A stretch of DNA of 64,000 bases, taken from Chloroflexota bacterium (GTDB taxonomy: Bacteria > Chloroflexota > Dehalococcoidia > Lucifugimonadales > SAR202-VII-2). This document shows positions 42,760 through 51,859 of the stretch, piece by piece; positions within the stretch are counted from its first letter, which is position 1, and each line of letters starts with the position of its first letter. Location of the stretch: positions 434,001 through 498,000 of the forward strand of contig QEVV01000001.1 of the NCBI GenBank assembly GCA_003228115.1, read 5' to 3'. A program made the position numbers and the translations under genes. The notes below the pieces were generated by a model. That model was not told where the DNA came from. It searched no databases and worked only from the letters and a program-made list of their open reading frames with translations.

Positions 42760-43254
42760 CTAAACAGCTATAACCTCTGTCAGTGCCGCTACGGGTTCCG
42801 GGTCCTTGAACATAGGGTTCTCGTGCATGTTGATCATCCACACTGAGAACTCCAAGGAAATACCGTTGGGGTCCTCGAAGTAGATGGACTTGACCATGCC
42901 GTGGTCGACGAAGTCAGTGGCGTCAACGCCGTGGGACCGAACCCGCTCCTGCACTTGGCGCAGGACTTCCTCTGACTCCACGTTGATTGAAACATGGTCA
43001 AAGTTGCGGCCCGTGGCCGGTACACCCGAATCCTTGCGAGGCGGCAATTCAATGTCTGGCCATTCGAAAAAGGCGATGGTGCTGGCAGGGCCAAGGCTAA
43101 AGAAATAGTGCCGCATCCGCTTACCGTCAAATACGCCACCCACGGTGCCTACCACCTTCATACCCAGCACGTCGCGTTAGAACCGCACCGTCTTGTCCAT
43201 GTCGTCAGTGATCATAGCCAAGTGATTTACGCCTCTGTAGATCGTTTCGTCCAT
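42760..43254 (-). pseudogene. VOC-family protein interrupted by one in-frame TAA
   Basis: From ATG 43254 the frame reads MDETIYRGVNHLAMITDD, then MDKTVRF, a TAA at 43179-43177, then RDVLGMKVVG and an open frame to 42760. VOC proteins have Tyr at the stop position (RFYRDVLGM), so a single TAC-to-TAA change broke an otherwise full 164-codon gene. The ribosome site GGGAGGTG is intact. The later part keeps the domain's second half (RNFDHVSINV, YFEDPNGISLEF). Restart at the ATG at 43170 would give only an incomplete fold. It may be a recent pseudogene, a strain variant or a sequence error. Confidence 0.85.
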
Positions 43255-43313
43255 AGTACACCTCCCTTTGTGCTGCCGATTAAACCGATTATACGCCACG
43301 AAGAAGCGGCTCC

Positions 43314-43823
43314 CTAACCTGTCACTCTCCAACACGTGGGCTCATGGTCATTGACCATACCAACGCTTTCAAGAAAGGAGTAGCACACGGTCGGCCCCAC
43401 GAAGCGGAAGCGGCGGCGGAAGTCGCGGCACACCTCTTCGTTCTGGCCAGCCATGGCCCACAGGAACCGGTCGAAGGAACCATGCTCTCCTTGGATGTCG
43501 AGGATGGCCCCAGCATTGTAGATAGTCGCTTCAATCTTCTTGCGATGCCGCACGATGCTCGAGTCCTGCAACAGCCGCTCAATGTCGGTCTCGTTGAAAG
43601 ATGCGACCTTTTCAATGTCGAAGCCCTCAAACGCCCGCACGAAAGCCTCTCGTTTGTAGAGGATGGTGCGCCACGCTAGGCCGCTCTGAAACGCCTCCAA
43701 GGTCAACCGCTCGAAGAGCGCGGCGTCTTCATGGCAGGGGACTGCCCAATCCTCGTCATGATACTTCGCCATGAGTGGATCGCTGGCTGCCCAAAAACAA
43801 CGAAAGCGGCCATCGTCAGTCAA
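43314..43823 (-). CDS. tag: DNA-3-methyladenine glycosylase I
   Basis: About 169 residues. Early RCFWA with the zinc Cys, KYHDEDWAVPCHED with the zinc His, LTLEAFQSGLAWRTILYKREAFVRAF (helix-hairpin-helix and catalytic region), then VGPTVCYSFLESVGMVNDHEPTCW with the late His and Cys zinc ligands. It removes 3-methyladenine from alkylated DNA. TTG 43823 is chosen because GGAGGTG stands 7 bases upstream; it overlaps the upstream membrane gene by 8 bases, so translation is coupled. Confidence 0.93.
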   Translation of the reverse strand: MTDDGRFRCFWAASDPLMAKYHDEDWAVPCHEDAALFERLTLEAFQSGLAWRTILYKREAFVRAFEGFDIEKVASFNETDIERLLQDSSIVRHRKKIEATIYNAGAILDIQGEHGSFDRFLWAMAGQNEEVCRDFRRRFRFVGPTVCYSFLESVGMVNDHEPTCWRVTG

Positions 43824-44520
43824 TGATCCCCACCTCCGAGAACTCCGGCAGACCACCTTGGACGATGGCCCAAGCCAGGAACAAAACGAGAGTCAGGGCG
43901 TGCGCTCCAACGAAGAAGGAAAGGAGCGGCCTGCCCATTAGGCTACGCCGAGCGTAGGTTAAACCAAAAATGGTGACCAGCGCAGCGAAGGGCAAGCCCA
44001 GCGGCCATGTGGCGCCTTCGATCACGATAACGAAGAACGTTGCGCCATAAATGATGGCTGCGGGGAGCAAGCTTGCCAACGAAACGCTGCCCTGCGCTCC
44101 CTGCACCCGCCACTCGCGCCACACGGCCAAGGCGGAGAGTCCCATAATCCCAGCATGCCAAAGATAATGGCTAAGCACTTCGTCGTAGAAGTGCGTCAGA
44201 TCAGCGAGGTCAGTTCCGGTCTCGCTCACCAGATGACCGATGGAGTTGGCGCCCAGGTGCATGCCCTGTCCCTCTACCCAAAGGGCAGCCAGCACAAGGA
44301 ATGCCACGACTTCTCGGACGGTAGGGGTCCTCGGCCCTGCTTGGAAGAGAAACCAGTACAACGGAAGAAGAACGAGTGGCGTTGCCAAATCGACAATATC
44401 GCCCCATTTTACCAAGTCGTAAGGGGAGAACTGGAACGATAAGAAGGCCGGAGCCAAGAGCAGGGCAGCGAAAGCGGAGGCGAAAATCAGTGCGAGACGA
44501 CCGGAATTAGCCATAGCCAA
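43816..44520 (-). CDS. conserved hypothetical membrane protein, 7 TM
   Basis: 234 residues with about seven hydrophobic segments (roughly 8-30, 44-62, 70-86, 118-135, 148-170, 173-192, 200-222). Conserved-looking polar positions sit in the central loop: GMHLGANSIGH and DEVLSHYLWHAG, several His and acidic residues that might bind metal. No family is recognised. Its end overlaps the tag gene by 8 bases. Confidence 0.7.
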   Translation of the reverse strand: MAMANSGRLALIFASAFAALLLAPAFLSFQFSPYDLVKWGDIVDLATPLVLLPLYWFLFQAGPRTPTVREVVAFLVLAALWVEGQGMHLGANSIGHLVSETGTDLADLTHFYDEVLSHYLWHAGIMGLSALAVWREWRVQGAQGSVSLASLLPAAIIYGATFFVIVIEGATWPLGLPFAALVTIFGLTYARRSLMGRPLLSFFVGAHALTLVLFLAWAIVQGGLPEFSEVGIID

Positions 44521-44710
44521 AGTAACCTCAGGAGCATCTTCACGAAAGCACCTCTCGTCGTCAAGCGTCGACTGTGTGGCAGAAACGGCCTCGTGCCCGT
44601 CAGCGCAGGAAGAATCCTGCAGCCCGCTTGAAAAGAGGCCTCCCCTTCACTACACTTGCCGCGTTCGGTGGCGAAAGGCTAGATCGGCTTCGACGAAAAG
44701 GAGGCCACCT

Positions 44711-45445
44711 ATGGCTGAACGAGTATGGGACAAGTTCCTGACTGAGCAGGACAAGGCCCATCTCGCCGCGTCCCCGCACCATCGCATCGGGTTCGGCAAA
44801 CGGCCTGCGCTGCTCCTTGTAGACTTCTACCGGGGCGTTTTCGGCGACAAGCCCGAGCCCCTGCTAGAAGGTATCAAGACTTGGCCGGGGAGTTGCGGCA
44901 TGGTGGCGTGGGACTCCATCCCGCACCTTCAGGCCATGCTGAGCGCCGCCCGTGATGCGGACATGCCCATTGTCCATGTTACCGTCGTCAACGACGTGAC
45001 CGACGGCGTCGACATTTGGATGGCAACCCGAACGGGGTCCGCACAAGATCTGCCCAAGGAAGAGCAAGAGCAGCGGCTGCGGGGATGGCAGATCATCGAC
45101 GAGGTCGCGCCCCTGCCCGGCGAGGGTGTCTTGCGCAAGACGGCTGCCAGCGCCTTTTACGGCACGCCCCTAGCCGCCCACCTTAACTACCTGGATGTCG
45201 ACACGCTCATCGTACTTGGCGAGAGCACTAGCGGCTGCTTGCGGGCCAGCGTGGTCGATGCCGCGGCCAATCGCTATCGAGTGATCGTGGTCGAGGAGTG
45301 CACATTCGACCGGCATGAGGCGCCGCACGCCATCAACCTCTTCGACATGGACCAGAAGTACGCCGACGTCCTACCGCTGGCTGAGGTAGTAGAGTGGATC
45401 GCAGAGTGGAAAGCAGAGAAAGAAAAGGAGGCCATTCATGACTGA
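44711..45445 (+). CDS. isochorismatase-like cysteine hydrolase 1 (N-carbamoylsarcosine amidase-like)
   Basis: About 244 residues. Catalytic triad of the family: Asp38 in LLLVDFYRGVF, Lys143 in GEGVLRKTAASAFYGT and Cys176 in GESTSGCLRASVVDAAA. The SGCxRASVVDA phrase and the 240-residue size are closer to N-carbamoylsarcosine/carbamoyl amidohydrolases than to nicotinamidases. ATG 44711 has AAAGGAGG upstream. The second copy overlaps its end by 8 bases. It opens the paired-paralogue island; substrate unknown, probably a carbamoyl or amide C-N bond. Confidence 0.9.
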   Translation: MAERVWDKFLTEQDKAHLAASPHHRIGFGKRPALLLVDFYRGVFGDKPEPLLEGIKTWPGSCGMVAWDSIPHLQAMLSAARDADMPIVHVTVVNDVTDGVDIWMATRTGSAQDLPKEEQEQRLRGWQIIDEVAPLPGEGVLRKTAASAFYGTPLAAHLNYLDVDTLIVLGESTSGCLRASVVDAAANRYRVIVVEECTFDRHEAPHAINLFDMDQKYADVLPLAEVVEWIAEWKAEKEKEAIHD

Positions 45446-46172
45446 GCGCGTGTGGGATAAGTTTCTAACCCAGAATGACAAGGATCATCTAGCGGCATCC
45501 AAACAGACTCGAATCGGTTTCGGTAAGCGCCCTGCCTTGGTTCTCATTGATGTCTACAGGGGTGTATTCGGCGATGAGCCGGAGCCCCTGCTTGACGCCA
45601 TCAAGACGTGGCCGGGGAGCTGCGGCCCGGTGGCGTGGGACGCCATCCCGCACCTTCAGACGATGCTGACCGCGGCCCGCGAGGCCGAGATCCCCGTCGT
45701 CCACGTTACCGGCATCAACGACCTTCAGGACAGTATCGAGCCCTGGGCCGTGCGCCGCATGGGACCGGCCAAGGAGTTGTCTGGGGAGGAACTGGAGAGG
45801 CGCAAACGGCGATGGGACATCATCGACGAAGTCGCTCCCCTACCAGGCGAGGGTGTTCTCCGAAAAGCGGCCCCCAGCGCCTTTTACGGCACCCCTCTGG
45901 CAGGACACCTGAACTACAAAGACGTAGACACGCTCATTGTGGTTGGCGAAAGCACCAGCGGCTGCGTGCGAGCCAGCGTGGTGGACGCCGCGGCCAACCG
46001 CTATCGAGTGGTGGTCGTGGAAGAGTGCGTGTTCGACCGCCACGAGGCTGCCCACGCCATAAACCTCTTCGACATGGACCAGAAATACGCCGACGTCATG
46101 TCCCTGGCCGATGTCCTGGAATGGCTGGCAGAGTGGAAGGCCGAAAAGGACAACGCAGCAACGAGCGCATAA
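45438..46172 (+). CDS. isochorismatase-like cysteine hydrolase 2, tandem copy
   Basis: 244 residues, clearly a tandem duplicate of the preceding gene: same start (ERVWDKFLT), same GFGKRPAL, KTWPGSCG, EVAPLPGEGVLRK and ESTSGCVRASVVDAAANRYRV. Differences cluster at residues ~95-125 (DSIEPWAVRRMGPAKELSG versus DGVDIWMATRTGSAQDL), next to the active site, which suggests a changed substrate or a hetero-oligomer. Catalytic Asp, Lys and Cys are all kept. Its ATG overlaps the first copy, so they are co-translated. Confidence 0.9.
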   Translation: MTERVWDKFLTQNDKDHLAASKQTRIGFGKRPALVLIDVYRGVFGDEPEPLLDAIKTWPGSCGPVAWDAIPHLQTMLTAAREAEIPVVHVTGINDLQDSIEPWAVRRMGPAKELSGEELERRKRRWDIIDEVAPLPGEGVLRKAAPSAFYGTPLAGHLNYKDVDTLIVVGESTSGCVRASVVDAAANRYRVVVVEECVFDRHEAAHAINLFDMDQKYADVMSLADVLEWLAEWKAEKDNAATSA

Positions 46173-46197
46173 AGTCACTACAGAGGGGGAATGTTAC

Positions 46198-47040
46198 ATG
46201 GTAGAGAAGACGACAGGCTTCGCAGGCGCCAAGACGGAGATGATGACCTTTGGGAATCGTGTTAGCGCGTTCCTGGCAGTGCCTGAGAACGTGGCGCCAC
46301 CCTATCCGGTGGTGATGCTCTGTCACGAGCGCTACGGGTTGGTGCAGCACACGCTGGACTTGGCAGCCAAATGGGCGGCCGACGGCTACCTATCCATTGC
46401 CCCTGACCTCTTCTCGCGTTGGGACGGAGACAAGGAAGCCCTAGCTCGAGGGGATTTCATGGTCCCCATCAGCGACGACGAAATCAGAATCTACATGGGC
46501 GAAACCATAGACTACCTACTTGAGCGCCCGGACGTGGACGCCAAGCGTATCGCCGTCATGGGCGTATGCCAGAGCGGCGAATACCCGCTCGTCCTCAACA
46601 GCTTCCGCGACGAGGTCGCGGCCAATATTGTCGTGTACGGCGGCGCCCAAACTGGCATCGTGAACGTTTGGGACGTCGGCGAAGTCCGCAGGGAACCCTA
46701 TGAGGACATACTGAAACGTGTCAAGGCCCCCATCATCGGCATCTGGGGTGAGGATGACTTCGTTGTATCGGTCGACGACGTGCAGCGCCTGCGGAACACC
46801 CTGGAAAAGCACATGAAGACCTACGTCTTCAAGTTGTACCGGGATATGCCCCACGGCTGGTTCAACTCAACGATGCCAGGCCGGTACCGCCCAGCGGAGA
46901 CCGAAGACGCCTGGGCCTACATCAAGAAGTTTCTGGACGATGTCTACGCCGGAGCGTTTCCAAAGGACCGGGTCCTATGGCGCTTCGAATCCGACATTGC
47001 CCCTGACTACGACTTCACCAAGAAGTACCGCCAGGTCTAA
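46198..47040 (+). CDS. dienelactone hydrolase family protein 1
   Basis: 280 residues from ATG 46198. Alpha/beta hydrolase with a Cys nucleophile as in dienelactone hydrolase: GVCQSGEY (Cys124), Asp near 187 in GEDDFVV and His219 in DMPHGWF. Also CHERYGLVQHTLDLAAKWAADGY, the DLH N-terminal pattern. Longer than classical DLH (about 236) by a C-terminal tail ending DIAPDYDFTKKYRQV that its paralogue shares. It likely cleaves a cyclic ester or lactone-like intermediate. Confidence 0.9.
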   Translation: MVEKTTGFAGAKTEMMTFGNRVSAFLAVPENVAPPYPVVMLCHERYGLVQHTLDLAAKWAADGYLSIAPDLFSRWDGDKEALARGDFMVPISDDEIRIYMGETIDYLLERPDVDAKRIAVMGVCQSGEYPLVLNSFRDEVAANIVVYGGAQTGIVNVWDVGEVRREPYEDILKRVKAPIIGIWGEDDFVVSVDDVQRLRNTLEKHMKTYVFKLYRDMPHGWFNSTMPGRYRPAETEDAWAYIKKFLDDVYAGAFPKDRVLWRFESDIAPDYDFTKKYRQV

Positions 47041-47076
47041 GGCGCCGACGCGGCACAAAGAAGCGTGGTTCTGACC

Positions 47077-48123
47077 ATGAGGAGCATTGTGCCCAACACA
47101 CTACTTCCAACCACAGTTGTGGGGAGCTACCCGCAGCCGGACTGGCTTATTGGCCGCGAGGCGCTGGCGGGCCGCTTCCCTCCGAGGGTGCGGGCAAAAG
47201 AGTTGTGGCGCATCCCTCCTGAGTTTCTAGCGCAAGCCCAGGACGACGCCACGATCCTCGCCATACGCGATATGGAGCGTTGCGGGATCGACATCATCAG
47301 CGACGGAGAACAGCGGCGAGAGAGCTACTCCAACCGCTTCGCCACCTCCCTTGATGGTGTCGATATCGACAATCCGGGCACTGCACTGGATCGCACCGGC
47401 CATCCCAATCCTGTTCCCAGGATCGTTGGGCCAATACGCCGCTCCAAGCCCTGCGAGGTAGAAGACGTTCTGTTTCTTCGGGGCAACACCGATCGGAGCA
47501 TTAAGATCACCATACCTGGGCCTTTCACCATGTCCCAGCAGGCCCAGGACGACTACTATGGCGACTCAGAAAGGCTGGCAATGGACTATGCCGAGGCGGT
47601 GAATCAGGAGATCAAGGACCTGTTCGCAGCCGGGGCCGACGTCGTCCAAATAGACGAGCCATACATGCAAGCCAGGGCGGAGACAGCGAAGGGCTATGCC
47701 ATAAGGTCTCTGAACTGCGCCTTGGAAGGAGTCCAGGGCACCACCGCTGTCCACCTATGTTTCGGCTACGCCGCCATCGTCCACGAGCGGCCCAGTGCTT
47801 ACTCATTCCTACCGGAGTTGGCTGACGCCAGCGTCGATCAGATATCTATTGAGGCGGCCCAGCCCAGACTGGACCTCTCCATCCTTCGAGAATTGCCAAG
47901 CAAGACCATTATCTTGGGCGTGCTTGACCTAGGTGACATGACCCCTGAGACACCAGAGATCGTGGCTCAACGCCTGCGCAACGCTCTTGAATATGTTGAT
48001 GCAGACCGGCTCGTCGTCGCCCCGGATTGTGGCATGAAATATCTACCCAAAGATGTGGCCCTGCGCAAGCTCAGGGCCATGGTCTTGGGCACAGCCATCG
48101 TGCGTGAGGAGCTAGCCGGGTAA
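47077..48123 (+). CDS. MetE-like cobalamin-independent methyltransferase (single C-terminal-type domain)
   Basis: About 348 residues, the size of the MetE catalytic half alone. It starts LLPTTVVGSYPQPDWL, the usual opening for these short forms. Zinc ligands appear intact: VHLCFGYA (His, Cys) and VAPDCGMKYL (Cys), with VVQIDEPYMQ contributing the family DEP segment. Short MetE-like proteins move methyl groups from small donors other than folate-polyglutamate. ATG 47077 is used; a GTG at 47065 is possible. It lies between the two dienelactone-hydrolase-like genes, so it may act on a methylated intermediate of the same pathway. Confidence 0.9.
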   Translation: MRSIVPNTLLPTTVVGSYPQPDWLIGREALAGRFPPRVRAKELWRIPPEFLAQAQDDATILAIRDMERCGIDIISDGEQRRESYSNRFATSLDGVDIDNPGTALDRTGHPNPVPRIVGPIRRSKPCEVEDVLFLRGNTDRSIKITIPGPFTMSQQAQDDYYGDSERLAMDYAEAVNQEIKDLFAAGADVVQIDEPYMQARAETAKGYAIRSLNCALEGVQGTTAVHLCFGYAAIVHERPSAYSFLPELADASVDQISIEAAQPRLDLSILRELPSKTIILGVLDLGDMTPETPEIVAQRLRNALEYVDADRLVVAPDCGMKYLPKDVALRKLRAMVLGTAIVREELAG

Positions 48124-48186
48124 CCCAGGCGGCTTCGCTAAATCCGGCTCTTCAATCGGTCTCGCCAACGCGAAGAAGGAGAACTC

Positions 48187-49017
48187 ATGGTTCAGACGAC
48201 TACCTACCCAGGCGCTCAAACCTCGATGATCACCTTTGGCGACCGGGTCAAGGCCTTCCTAGCCGTGCCAGAGGAGGGAACCGGCCCTTTCCCCGCTATG
48301 ATCCTGAGCCACGAGCGCTACGGACTCGTACAGCACACGCTGGATTTGGCGGCCAAATTCGCCAGGTATGGTTACGTTGGTATCGCCCCAGACCTCTTTT
48401 CCCACTGGGAGGGCGACCAGGAGGCCCTGATCCGGGGCGACGCGCGCGTCACCATCAGTGACTACGAGATCAAGACCTTTCTAAGCGCCGGCTTCGATTT
48501 CCTAGCAAACGACCCCAGGGTGGACGCCTCAAAGATATCCTCGATGGGCGTTTGCCAGAGCGGGGAGTACCCCATTGTCCTCAACAGCGTCCGGCCTAAT
48601 CTTGCCGCCAACATCGTCGTTTATGGCGGAGCACAGGCGGGTCTCTGGGACGTAGGAGAGCTCCGGCTGGAACCCTATATCGACATCATCAAACGGATCA
48701 CCGCGCCTGTGCTCGGCATTTGGGGAGAAAGCGACCATGTGGTCTCCACGGAGGCCGTCCGGAATCTGCGCAACGCTCTCGAGTCAGAGATGAAGACTTA
48801 TGAGTTCAAGCTGTTCCGGGACATGCCCCACGGCTGGTTCAACGACACCATGCCCGGCAGGTACCGGCCCAAGGAGACTGCGGAGGCTTGGGACCTGATC
48901 ATGGACTTCCTCGACCGGGTGCACAACGGAGCGTTCCCCAAGGACCGCGTTACCTGGAAGTTCGATTCAGACATTGCCGCGGACTATGACTTCACTAAGG
49001 CGGTAAGGCTCGAATAG
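48187..49017 (+). CDS. dienelactone hydrolase family protein 2
   Basis: 276 residues, a near copy of the gene at 46198: shared SHERYGLVQHTLDLAAKFA, GVCQSGEYPIVLNS, VVYGGAQ, DMPHGWFNDTMPGRYRP and the tail DIAADYDFTKAVRLE. Cys nucleophile, Asp/Glu (GESDHVV) and His (PHGWF) are present. The strong-looking ribosome site GAAGGAG precedes the ATG. Duplicated with the MetE-like gene between the copies. Product may have a different substrate or pair with the first copy. Confidence 0.9.
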   Translation: MVQTTTYPGAQTSMITFGDRVKAFLAVPEEGTGPFPAMILSHERYGLVQHTLDLAAKFARYGYVGIAPDLFSHWEGDQEALIRGDARVTISDYEIKTFLSAGFDFLANDPRVDASKISSMGVCQSGEYPIVLNSVRPNLAANIVVYGGAQAGLWDVGELRLEPYIDIIKRITAPVLGIWGESDHVVSTEAVRNLRNALESEMKTYEFKLFRDMPHGWFNDTMPGRYRPKETAEAWDLIMDFLDRVHNGAFPKDRVTWKFDSDIAADYDFTKAVRLE

Positions 49018-49045
49018 GAGCCGTCTCGAAGGCGAATCAGCGTGT

Positions 49046-49120
49046 GGTAGGGGAGGGTCTATGACCCTCCTCCCCAGAAACACGCAGGGAGAGGGCCGGT
49101 CTGAGACACGGCCCCTACCG
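49046..49120. repeat. intergenic hairpin/repeat block
   Basis: GGAGGGTC TAT GACCCTCC at 49052-49070, then GGCCGGTCTGAGACACGGCCCCTACC. The GGTCTGAGAC phrase recurs in the terminator at 49174-49210, so both may derive from one repeat family. Confidence 0.45.
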
Positions 49121-49173
49121 AACGCCTCTCAAGAAACCTCAGTGCACAATCGCTCCGAAGGACTTTGACACGC

Positions 49174-49210
49174 AAAGAGAAGGGCGGGTCTGAGACCCGC
49201 CCTTCTCTTT
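49174..49210. terminator. bidirectional terminator between the plus-strand island and the M24 genes
   Basis: A 17-bp perfect stem (49174-49190 with 49194-49210), loop TGA, with A-rich left and T-rich right ends (AAAGAGAAGG / CCTTCTCTTTT), suiting both strands. Confidence 0.88.
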
Positions 49211-49229
49211 TGCTATCTACATGCAGCCG

Positions 49230-50498
49230 TTAGCGGGGCGCTGGTAGTATCTCATCACGCTGGAACGTGTCGATGATCTCCACACCCGTCTTGGTAACTA
49301 CTAGCATATTCTCCAGGCGTGCGCCGCCTACGCGAACCTCACCCTCTCTGCTCTCAACCGCGATGCACATTCCCTCCTCAAACTCCTGAGGGAACTGAAG
49401 GGACCACTGCCGGTTGACGATGGGGTGGTCGTAGCCGGTCATGGCACCGATGCCGATGCCGTGGCCGATCTCGCTAGCCAAGATCTCGTGCTCGCCCTCG
49501 TAGCCCCATTTGGTGGCTGGTGGGAAATGCTTGGCGGCTGCGTCGGTCGATGCGCCCGGCTTTATCTCGCTAATGACATTGTCGATGCGGTCCAGGACCT
49601 GTTTATACCAGTCCTTCTGTTGGTCTGAAGGCTTCTTCCCGATGCTGAACGACCGGTACGTGCAGCTTCCATAACCCATGTAGGTGAATCCACAAACGGA
49701 CCCGTAGAGAAGGTCCCCCGTCTGCATCAAACGCCCCGTGGTTGAGAAGCCACGGTCGAATGTTATAGGGCCACTGCGCCAGCCTCCCATGTGGGAATGT
49801 TCGGCACCCAACTCGTAGCCAGTCCGCGCAACGATCGCGCCCAGGTCCGTGTCCCGCATGCCGGGGCGTGCGGTCTCCCAGACCTTGAACCAAATGCCGT
49901 CGCAAATCGCGGCGACCATCTTAAGACAATTAATCTCGTCCTCATTCTTGATCATCCGGGCTTCCAGCATCAGTTGCTGGGAGGGCACGATGTTCGTAAC
50001 GCCAGCAGCGACCAGGGCCGCTATGCCAACGCCGTCAACGCCACCAACGGCGATCTTCTCACCTAGCAGGCCACGCTTCCGAAGCTCCTCGGCTATCTCG
50101 CCGGCAAAGAGCCTGGCTTCTTCCAGAGAAGCCTCCATGCCTGGCGAGAACCCAAGCCAGGAACGAGCAGGCCGGAACTCCCCTATCCAGGGCGCTTGGT
50201 CTTGCAGCTGGACATACCACCCAGCGTGCTCGTACATGATCGGCGCGTCTTCGGCGAAGAAAAGGGTGTACCGGGTCAGGGGCATGGGGAAGCCGATCAT
50301 TCCGGTGAGGTACCGGATGTGTTGCGTCCCACCCTCTAGGATCACGGCGACGCCATGCTTCTTCATGATCTTCCGGGCCCGCTCCGTGCGGTACTCCCGC
50401 ATGCGGTCAACATTGAGCCGTTCTTGCCAGTCTGCGGTACCCTGCCCGTAGGTCAGCCTGCCGGTGTCAACTATCTTTACGCTAGGTCCGTATGCCAA
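49230..50498 (-). CDS. M24-fold (creatinase/aminopeptidase P-like) protein lacking the two Asp metal ligands, copy B
   Basis: 422 residues: N-terminal creatinase_N domain to about 165, then the pita-bread domain. The His and Glu ligands of M24 peptidases are kept (His346 in SEIGHGIGIG, Glu382 in IAVESREGE, Glu396 in GARLENM). The two Asp ligands are not: after GDLL the canonical first Asp is Ser267, and the second site reads GYGSCTYRSF with Ser/Cys. Loss of the Asp pair also occurs in creatinase, so metal-free amidinohydrolase-like action is possible. Start is TTG 50498 after GGAGGTG. Tandem with copy A. Confidence 0.88.
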   Translation of the reverse strand: MAYGPSVKIVDTGRLTYGQGTADWQERLNVDRMREYRTERARKIMKKHGVAVILEGGTQHIRYLTGMIGFPMPLTRYTLFFAEDAPIMYEHAGWYVQLQDQAPWIGEFRPARSWLGFSPGMEASLEEARLFAGEIAEELRKRGLLGEKIAVGGVDGVGIAALVAAGVTNIVPSQQLMLEARMIKNEDEINCLKMVAAICDGIWFKVWETARPGMRDTDLGAIVARTGYELGAEHSHMGGWRSGPITFDRGFSTTGRLMQTGDLLYGSVCGFTYMGYGSCTYRSFSIGKKPSDQQKDWYKQVLDRIDNVISEIKPGASTDAAAKHFPPATKWGYEGEHEILASEIGHGIGIGAMTGYDHPIVNRQWSLQFPQEFEEGMCIAVESREGEVRVGGARLENMLVVTKTGVEIIDTFQRDEILPAPR

Positions 50499-50564
50499 CG
50501 CACACCTCCGCTTGTCTCTGTAACTTCATTACTTTGATGCGCAATATAAGGCAAGTTCCCAGGC

Positions 50565-51833
50565 CTATCTGGGAGCCTGCAGTACTTCGTCCCTCTGGAA
50601 GGTGTCGATGATTTCGACGCCAGTCTTGGTGACCACGACCATGTTCTCCAGCCTGGCCCCACCGACCCTCACCTCTCCTTCCCGGCTCTCAATGGCCAAG
50701 CACATGCCCTCTTGGAATTCTTGGGGGTACTTGAGTGACCACTGTCGGTTCACGATCGGGTGGTCGTAACCAGTCATGCCGCCCAGCCCGATACCGTGAC
50801 CAATTTCGCTGGCCAGAATCTCGTGCTCGCTGGCGTATCCCCATTTTGTCGAAGGGGGGAAGTGCTTAGCCGCAGCGTCTGTTGACGCACCGGGCTTGAT
50901 TTCACTGATCACGTTATCGATTCGGTCCACTACCTGCTTGTACCAGTCCTTCTGTTGATCCGAAGGCTTCTTCCCAATGGTCAGCGTGCGGTAGGTGCAG
51001 CTTCCGTAGCCCATGTACGTGAATCCGCAGACGGAGCCGTACATGATGTCGCCGGTCTGGAGGAGACGACCGGTGCTGGAGAAGCCACGGTCGAATGTAA
51101 TGGGACCGCTGCGCCAACCTCCGGGGTGAGCGAACTCAGCGCCCAGCTCGTAGCCGGTTGAGGCGACAATGGTGCCTAGGTCCGTGTCCCGCATTCCGGG
51201 GCGGGCAGTTTCCCAGACCTTGTACCAAACGCCATCGCAGATGGCGGCGATCATTTTCAAGCAGTTGATCTCATCTTCATTCTTAATCATGCGGGCTTCC
51301 AGCAAAAGCGGCTGGGAGGGCACGATGTTGGTTACCCCAGCCTCAGCCAGAGCAGCAAGGCCAAAGCCGTCTACGCCGCCAACAGCGATCTTCTCGCCGA
51401 GGACGCCCTTGTCCTTTAGAACCTGCGCTATCTCCTCAGCGAACTGTTTGGCCTCCCATTGCGTGGCATCAATGCCAGGCGACAGGTTGAGCCAGGAGTG
51501 GGCTGCTCTGAATTCCGGGATCCAGGGTGCCTGGTCCGGCATCTGGGCGTACCAACCTGAATGCTCCCACATGATGGAAGGCTGCTCAGCGAAGAACAGC
51601 ACGTACCGGGACAGTCCCATGGGAAACCCAATAAGACCGGTCAGGTAGCGGAGGTTCTGGGGAACCCCCTCAAGAATCACGGCCACGCCGTGCTTCTTCA
51701 TAATCTCGCGAGCCCGGCCCTCCCGGTACTTGCGCATACGATCCACATTGAGCCGCTCCTGCCAGTCTGCCGTCGCTTGCCCGTAGGTAAGCCGCCCGGT
51801 ATCCACCACCTTTACGCTAGGTCCAAAAGCCAT
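50565..51833 (-). CDS. M24-fold protein lacking the two Asp metal ligands, copy A
   Basis: 422 residues, the same length as and highly similar throughout to the neighbour at 49230. The altered metal site is identical (GDIMYGSVCGF and GYGSCTYRTL), so loss predates the duplication and is not random decay. Differences gather in the N-terminal domain and around residues 105-140, which in creatinase-fold dimers face the partner's active site. ATG 51833 follows AGGAGG. It is second in the SDR-M24-M24 operon. Confidence 0.88.
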   Translation of the reverse strand: MAFGPSVKVVDTGRLTYGQATADWQERLNVDRMRKYREGRAREIMKKHGVAVILEGVPQNLRYLTGLIGFPMGLSRYVLFFAEQPSIMWEHSGWYAQMPDQAPWIPEFRAAHSWLNLSPGIDATQWEAKQFAEEIAQVLKDKGVLGEKIAVGGVDGFGLAALAEAGVTNIVPSQPLLLEARMIKNEDEINCLKMIAAICDGVWYKVWETARPGMRDTDLGTIVASTGYELGAEFAHPGGWRSGPITFDRGFSSTGRLLQTGDIMYGSVCGFTYMGYGSCTYRTLTIGKKPSDQQKDWYKQVVDRIDNVISEIKPGASTDAAAKHFPPSTKWGYASEHEILASEIGHGIGLGGMTGYDHPIVNRQWSLKYPQEFQEGMCLAIESREGEVRVGGARLENMVVVTKTGVEIIDTFQRDEVLQAPR

Positions 51834-51859
51834 ATTGATTCCTCCTAGGGATTGAAGCC

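Noticed and set aside
43177..43179. Reading the stop in the VOC gene as selenocysteine, given the nearby selC
   Set aside because: The codon is TAA, not TGA, and the family has Tyr there.
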